In this document: one piece after another, positions 6,317 to 9,440 of the stretch
Numbering within the stretch: position 1 is the stretch's first letter
Layout of the letters: each line of letters starts with the position of its first letter
Source of the DNA: Candidatus Woesearchaeota archaeon
GTDB taxonomy: Archaea > Nanobdellota > Nanobdellia > Woesearchaeales > JACPBV01
Direction of reading: 5' to 3'
Length of the DNA stretch: 9,440 nucleotides
Assembly: GCA_019322475.1 (NCBI GenBank)
Contig: JAHWIN010000012.1
Span: 1 to 9,440, forward strand
Translations under genes and position numbers: made by a program
Notes under the pieces: model-generated
Seen by the model: only the letters and a program-made list of their open reading frames with translations
Databases searched by the model: none
Told to the model about the DNA's origin: nothing

Positions 6317-6380
6317 AACCGGGATATTCAGAATTCTTTTAAAACATTGGGGGTGTTTTAAAGATATATCCCAGTCCGTT
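6317..6380 (-). other. Nested stem structure in the 3' region between convergent genes
   Basis: The inner stem is a perfect 9-bp inverted repeat, TTTAAAACA (6338-6346) with TGTTTTAAA (6354-6362), around a 7-base loop (TTGGGGG on the plus strand, CCCCCAA on the minus). An outer perfect 7-bp stem pairs GGGATAT (6321-6327) with ATATCCC (6366-6372). AAC (6317-6319) can also pair with GTT (6378-6380). The internal loop is asymmetric, 10 against 3 bases. A minus-strand RNA is favoured because T-tracts follow it on that strand. It may be a terminator stem, a 3'-UTR element or a small RNA; function is unknown. Confidence 0.5.
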
Positions 6381-6411
6381 AAAAACATGATATGATTTCC
6401 TGTTTTGTGGC

Positions 6412-6837
6412 TTAAGGCTCTTCTTTGACATTTGCAGTAGCCACCATAGTAAGTGTTGTCTGGATAGCCTGCTCTTTCCTGAATCTTATTACATAATTGT
6501 TGAAATCCTCAACATCCTTGAACTTAAGCTTCAGCAAAAGGTCATATTCCCCTGTTATCCCAAAAAATTCCTTTATATGCTCATCCCCTGCCAGTTTATC
6601 AAAGATGGCTGAAGGTTTGGTCTTTATGAGCATAAAGACGATAAAGCCCTCCCCCATAGCCTTATTGTTGAGCTTTAACGTGAATCTTTCTATAATCCCT
6701 TTTTCCTTTAACCTTAGGATCCTTTGGTGGACAGTGCTGGGCCTCAGCTTTGTTCTTTTTGCGATGGCCCTTATTGGTTCCCTTGAATTTTCCCTTAAAG
6801 CGCGGATAATGGCTAGATCCTTCTTATCTATATCCAT
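6412..6837 (-). CDS. AsnC/Lrp-family transcriptional regulator
   Basis: This is a 141-residue two-domain regulator. The N-terminal winged helix opens MDIDKKDLAIIRALRENSR, with the recognition region PIRAIAKRTKLRPSTVHQRI at 21-40 and LRLKEKGIIERF at 41-52. The C-terminal RAM/ligand-sensing domain (about 63-135) includes GITGEYDLLLKLKFKDVEDF at 93-112. Such proteins form dimers and octamers that bind promoters, often including their own, and sense amino acids or related metabolites; the effector here is unknown. ATG 6837 is chosen because the family's Met-Asp-x-x-D start fits. An upstream in-frame start would add 28 residues translated from the promoter. A TATA box lies about 26 bases before this ATG and there is no ribosome binding site, so the mRNA is probably leaderless. 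It is divergent from ahcY, a likely regulatory target by position. Confidence 0.92.
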   Translation of the reverse strand: MDIDKKDLAIIRALRENSREPIRAIAKRTKLRPSTVHQRILRLKEKGIIERFTLKLNNKAMGEGFIVFMLIKTKPSAIFDKLAGDEHIKEFFGITGEYDLLLKLKFKDVEDFNNYVIRFRKEQAIQTTLTMVATANVKEEP

Positions 6838-6856
6838 TAGATTGAAAGGCGTCCAG

Positions 6857-6868
6857 CTTATATTTAAA
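6857..6868 (-). promoter_or_regulatory. TATA box of the Lrp-family gene
   Basis: On the minus strand this reads TTTAAATATAAG, centred about 26 bases before ATG 6837. Transcription should start at or next to the A of the start codon, giving a leaderless mRNA. Confidence 0.65.
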
Positions 6869-6878
6869 TTTTTCGTTA

Positions 6879-6922
6879 TTTGTCCAAAAAAATAAGGAAA
6901 AAATAGACAAAATAAAGACAAA
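6879..6922. promoter_or_regulatory. Candidate operator: three GACAAA boxes between the Lrp gene and ahcY
   Basis: GACAAA occurs on the plus strand at 6906-6911 and 6917-6922, 11 bases apart (one helical turn). It occurs in opposite orientation at 6879-6884 (TTTGTC), with flanks extending the symmetry (TTATTTGTC against GACAAAATAA). The boxes fill the gap between the two divergent TATA elements, where a dimeric or octameric Lrp protein could act on both promoters. Binding is inference. Confidence 0.4.
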
Positions 6923-6932
6923 TATAAGAAAA

Positions 6933-6944
6933 ATATATAAATAG
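6933..6944 (+). promoter_or_regulatory. TATA box of ahcY
   Basis: ATATATAAATAG is centred about 36 bases before ATG 6974. It predicts transcription start near 6963, leaving a leader of about 10 bases that just includes the ribosome binding site. Confidence 0.6.
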
Positions 6945-6962
6945 TCTAACTATACCAAAAGC

Positions 6963-6969
6963 AGGTGAT
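6963..6969 (+). promoter_or_regulatory. Shine-Dalgarno that decides the ahcY start
   Basis: AGGTGAT lies 4 bases before ATG 6974 and matches the 16S rRNA tail well. An in-frame GTG at 6965 is inside this site, so the first Met is placed at 6974. Confidence 0.7.
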
Positions 6970-6973
6970 AATC

Positions 6974-8386
6974 ATGGACAAAGGAGAAGATTATGAAGTT
7001 AAGGATTTAAGCCTTGCAGATTTCGGAAGAAAAGAGATAGACATGGCTGAAAAAGAGATGCCGGGCCTTATGGCTGTAAGGGAAAGGTACAAAGAAAAAA
7101 AGCCGCTAAAGGGCTGCAGGATAACAGGAAGCCTGCACATGACGATACAGACCGCTGTATTGATTGAAACGCTCGTTGAGCTTGGAGCAGAAGTAAGATG
7201 GGCATCATGCAACATATTCTCTACCCAGGACCATGCTGCTGCTGCAATAGCAAAAGCAGGCATCCCTGTATTTGCCTGGAAAGGGGAGACATTAAAGGAT
7301 TATTGGAGCTGCACAGAAAAAGCCCTTGATTTCAAGGATGGGAAAGGCCCTACGCTTATAGTAGACGACGGTGGAGACGCCACCCTTATGATCCACAAAG
7401 GCGTAGAGGCAGAAAAAGACCTATCTATCCTGGAAGGAGATTACAGCCAGGAAGGGGAAGACTTCAGGGAGCTTATGGAAGCGCTAAAAAAGATCCATGC
7501 CCAGGACAAGGAAAGATGGACAAGAACCTCAAAAGAGATGAAAGGAGTTTCAGAAGAGACCACTACAGGGGTCCATAGGCTTTACCAGATGCTCGAAGAA
7601 AAAAAGCTGCTGTTTCCTGCCATGAACGTGAATGACTCTGTGACAAAATCAAAGTTCGACAATCTTTATGGATGCAGGGAAAGCCTTGCTGACGGCATAA
7701 AAAGAGGGACAGACATAATGGTTGCAGGAAAGACAGTAGTTGTCTGCGGCTATGGCGACGTAGGAAAGGGCTGTGTACAGTCGATGGCCGGATTTGGGGC
7801 CAGAGTCCTGGTTACAGAGATAGACCCGATATGCGCCTTGCAGGCCGCAATGGAAGGCTACGAGGTAAAGCCTATTGAAGAATGCCTTGACGAAGGAGAC
7901 ATATATGTCACAGCTACAGGAAACTGTGATGTTATAACTATTGAGCACATGGAAAGGATGAAAGACCATGCCATAATATGCAATATAGGCCACTTCGACA
8001 ACGAGATACAGGTAAGCAAGCTCGAAAATTACCCTAAGATAAAAGAGATCAATATAAAGCCGCAGGTGGACAAGTTCACCTTCCCTGACGGGCATTCTAT
8101 AATACTTCTTTCAAGAGGAAGGCTCGTAAATCTCGGAAATGCCACAGGCCATCCTTCTTTTGTGATGAGCAACTCGTTCACAAACCAGGTCCTGGCCCAG
8201 ATAGAGCTGGGAACAAAAAAGCACGAGATAGGCGTCTATATGCTCCCAAAAAAGCTCGACGAAGAAGTAGCAAGGCTTCACCTGGATAAGCTGGGAGTAA
8301 AGCTTTCTAAGCTGACAAAAAAGCAGGCATCTTACATAGGCGTTCCTGTAGAAGGGCCCTATAAGCCAGAATTTTATAGGTATTGA
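6974..8386 (+). CDS. ahcY: S-adenosylhomocysteine hydrolase, bacterial-type long form
   Basis: This 470-residue enzyme reversibly splits S-adenosylhomocysteine, the product of SAM-dependent methylation, into adenosine and homocysteine, keeping methyl transfer from being inhibited. Substrate-site blocks: GSLHMTIQTAVLIETL (52-67), ASCNIFSTQDHAAAAIA (77-93), DDGGDATLMIHKG (131-143) and EETTTGVHRLY (194-204). The NAD+-binding loop is VVVCGYGDVGKGCVQSM (255-271). The C-terminal part has HPSFVMSNSFTNQVLAQIEL (393-412) and ends EFYRY. The segment at about 147-190 and the Tyr-Arg-Tyr end match the longer bacterial/plant form; many archaeal enzymes are shorter and lack them. This suggests acquisition from bacteria. 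ATG 6974 is preferred over the GTG at 6965. It is divergent from an Lrp-family regulator and 46 bases upstream of a MEMO1-family gene that has its own promoter. Confidence 0.96.
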   Translation: MDKGEDYEVKDLSLADFGRKEIDMAEKEMPGLMAVRERYKEKKPLKGCRITGSLHMTIQTAVLIETLVELGAEVRWASCNIFSTQDHAAAAIAKAGIPVFAWKGETLKDYWSCTEKALDFKDGKGPTLIVDDGGDATLMIHKGVEAEKDLSILEGDYSQEGEDFRELMEALKKIHAQDKERWTRTSKEMKGVSEETTTGVHRLYQMLEEKKLLFPAMNVNDSVTKSKFDNLYGCRESLADGIKRGTDIMVAGKTVVVCGYGDVGKGCVQSMAGFGARVLVTEIDPICALQAAMEGYEVKPIEECLDEGDIYVTATGNCDVITIEHMERMKDHAIICNIGHFDNEIQVSKLENYPKIKEINIKPQVDKFTFPDGHSIILLSRGRLVNLGNATGHPSFVMSNSFTNQVLAQIELGTKKHEIGVYMLPKKLDEEVARLHLDKLGVKLSKLTKKQASYIGVPVEGPYKPEFYRY

Positions 8387-8402
8387 TACTAAAAACTAAA
8401 GG

Positions 8403-8411
8403 TTTTTATAG
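8403..8411 (+). promoter_or_regulatory. TATA box of the MEMO1-family gene
   Basis: TTTTTATAG in the 46-base gap is centred 25-26 bases before ATG 8433. No Shine-Dalgarno precedes the ATG, so the transcript is probably leaderless and independent of ahcY. Confidence 0.6.
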
Positions 8412-8432
8412 ATTCCTACCCTGCATAAAACC

Positions 8433-9299
8433 ATGGCAAGAAAACCTATCGTTGCAGGTATGTTCTACCCTGATGATCCTGAAGAGCTGAACAGCCAGAT
8501 TGAAAGCTCATTTCACTCAAGGTTCGGCCCAGGATCTCTCCCTTCAAAAGGGAAAGATAAGGATATATTAGGCATAATCTCACCTCATGCAGGTTATCAA
8601 TTCTCGGGGCCTGCAGCAGCATGGGCCTACAGAGAGATAGCAGAAAGCAGGCCTGCAGATATCTATATCATTCTTGGGCTTTCTCACTCAGGACTGCCCT
8701 CCTGTACCTCCTTAGAAGACTGGGAAACCCCTTTAGGCATTGTAAAGGTAGACAAAGACTTCCAAAAGGATTTCATGGCAGATTCCGGCCTAAGACAGGA
8801 TGAAAAAGAACATTCACAGGAGCATTCTATAGAAGTCCAGCTTCCATTCCTGCAGTTTGCCAATAAAAGCCATATTGACCAGCTAAGGATAGCCCCTGTT
8901 ATAGTATCAGAAGACAAAAGCTACAATAAGATAGCCTCCTCAATTGCAAAAACTATAAGGGAAAGCAAAAAAAAAGCAGCCATAATAGCATCCTCAGACT
9001 TCACCCATTACGGCATAAACTACGGTTTTTTCCCTTTTAAGGAGAATGTAAAGGAAAACATGCATGCTCTTGATAAAAAGGCCATACAGCACATAAAAAA
9101 GCTGGATTCAGAAGGTTTTCTGGATTATGTCCAAGAGACAGGATCAACGATATGCGGAAAGATGCCTATCGCTGCAGCAATATCTGCATGCAAGCTCCTG
9201 GGAGCAAAAAAAGCCGCTCTTCTTCAATATTATACCTCTGGAGACATAACAGGAGACTATAGCTCTGCTGTAGGGTATGGCGCTATTTCTATAGGGTAA
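8433..9299 (+). CDS. MEMO1-family protein (AmmeMemoRadiSam system protein B)
   Basis: This 288-residue protein belongs to PF01875, related to class III extradiol dioxygenases and human MEMO1. Family landmarks appear in order: ARKPIVAGMFYPDDPEEL (2-19), ISPHAGYQFSGPAAAWAY (49-66) with H52, LGLSHSG (81-87) with H85, EHSIEVQLPFLQ (130-141), SSDFTHYG (187-194) and GSTICGKMPIAAAI (237-250) with C241. H52, H85 and C241 correspond to the human residues reported to bind metal (His49, His81, Cys244). In prokaryotes the gene often sits with AMMECR1 and a radical SAM gene; neither is in this window. The biochemical role is not settled. The start at ATG 8433 is supported by the TATA box about 25 bases upstream and by the usual N-terminal motif. 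It ends facing a convergent minus-strand gene. Confidence 0.92.
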   Translation: MARKPIVAGMFYPDDPEELNSQIESSFHSRFGPGSLPSKGKDKDILGIISPHAGYQFSGPAAAWAYREIAESRPADIYIILGLSHSGLPSCTSLEDWETPLGIVKVDKDFQKDFMADSGLRQDEKEHSQEHSIEVQLPFLQFANKSHIDQLRIAPVIVSEDKSYNKIASSIAKTIRESKKKAAIIASSDFTHYGINYGFFPFKENVKENMHALDKKAIQHIKKLDSEGFLDYVQETGSTICGKMPIAAAISACKLLGAKKAALLQYYTSGDITGDYSSAVGYGAISIG

Positions 9300-9321
9300 A
9301 TTATCTATAAGAGATTATAAG

Positions 9322-9332
9322 AAAAATAAAAA
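9322..9332 (-). terminator. T-tract terminator for the minus-strand gene at the right edge
   Basis: On the minus strand this is TTTTTATTTTT, about 16 bases past the stop at 9348, within a T-rich 48-base spacer. A T-rich run on the plus strand (T6 at 9363-9368, inside the convergent gene) may end the MEMO1 transcript from the other side. Confidence 0.5.
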
Positions 9333-9347
9333 GATAAGAAAAGAGAT

Positions 9348-9440
9348 TTACTCTTTCTTTGCTTTTTTCTTAGTAACCGCAAAATAGATTATCAATCCTA
9401 TAATGACGATTGCAGCTATTATTATAAGCCCAACATTAAG
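9348..9440 (-). CDS. C-terminal membrane anchor of an unidentified protein (5' part outside window)
   Basis: Reading the minus strand from the right edge gives 30 codons ending in TAA at 9348-9350. They encode a short polar start, a hydrophobic helix of about 18 residues (LIIIAAIVIIGLIIYFAV) and a Lys-rich cytoplasmic end, TKKKAKKE. This is the usual end of an archaeal protein held in the membrane by one C-terminal helix with its bulk outside the cell, or of a multi-pass protein. The rest lies beyond the window, so no family can be given. It is convergent with the MEMO1 gene and is followed by a T-tract terminator, which supports it being a real gene end. Confidence 0.65.
   Translation of the reverse strand, partial: LNVGLIIIAAIVIIGLIIYFAVTKKKAKKE

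Noticed and set aside
6317..6387. The nested stem as a plus-strand H/ACA guide RNA, because an ACA lies shortly after it.
   Set aside because: There is no K-turn or K-loop, the internal loop is strongly asymmetric (10 against 3), and the T-tracts favour the minus strand.
6183..6395. Plus-strand open frame beginning inside rps27ae and crossing the following spacer.
   Set aside because: It starts with GTG inside the ribosomal gene, has no ribosome binding site, looks unlike any known protein and runs across the inverted repeats.
6227..6411. A tRNA or C/D box RNA in the convergent spacer.
   Set aside because: No acceptor-stem pairing or T-loop motif and no proper C and D boxes were found by reading both strands.
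7649..8095. Minus-strand open frame of 148 codons inside ahcY.
   Set aside because: It is a shadow of a highly conserved enzyme, has no promoter or binding site, and has no family motif.

Overview
The window reads as a piece of an archaeal chromosome. It carries a class I (archaeal) CCA-adding enzyme, the RNA polymerase subunit Rpo7/RpoE, Spt4, ribosomal proteins eS24 and eS31 (S27ae), an Fcf1-type PIN protein and an AsnC/Lrp regulator. Its promoters look archaeal: TATA boxes about 25 bases upstream of start codons, several of them apparently leaderless. Codon use is rich in ATA, AGG and AGA. The compact proteins and tight spacing fit a small-genome archaeon, possibly a DPANN lineage, but the sequence alone does not settle the lineage. 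There is no sign of an insertion sequence, phage, tRNA, rRNA or CRISPR array, and no gene-free stretch longer than about 190 bases.

Region 1-2328 (minus strand) is a three-gene unit read from right to left: cca, then a small membrane protein of the PF06695 family, then a CTP-dependent polyprenol/dolichol kinase-like membrane protein (COG0170) that runs off the left edge. A divergent promoter region at 2329-2416 separates it from the plus-strand genes.

Region 2417-4779 (plus strand) holds a CPA-type cation/proton antiporter homologue with altered ion-site motifs, an endonuclease IV-like TIM-barrel protein that overlaps it by 4 bases, and an Fcf1-like PIN-domain protein. Region 4876-6226 is the classic archaeal rpoE-spt4-rps24e-rps27ae cluster with its own promoter. 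It joins transcription (the Rpo7 stalk subunit and the Spt4 elongation factor) to small-subunit ribosome proteins. The PIN gene just upstream is a plausible rRNA-processing partner.

Region 6227-6411 lies between convergent genes. It contains a nested stem structure and, on the minus strand, T-tracts that probably end the Lrp transcript. Region 6412-8386 is a divergent pair: an AsnC/Lrp regulator (minus) and S-adenosylhomocysteine hydrolase (plus). They share an A+T-rich spacer with three GACAAA boxes that could be an operator. The hydrolase looks like the longer bacterial-type enzyme. A leaderless MEMO1-family gene follows (8433-9299). The right edge holds the C-terminal membrane anchor of a minus-strand protein.

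Most of the window is ordinary housekeeping DNA, and I see no clear new multi-gene system. The points most worth a second look are the altered antiporter motifs, the Lrp/ahcY spacer, the nested stem at 6317-6380 and the bacterial-type hydrolase.
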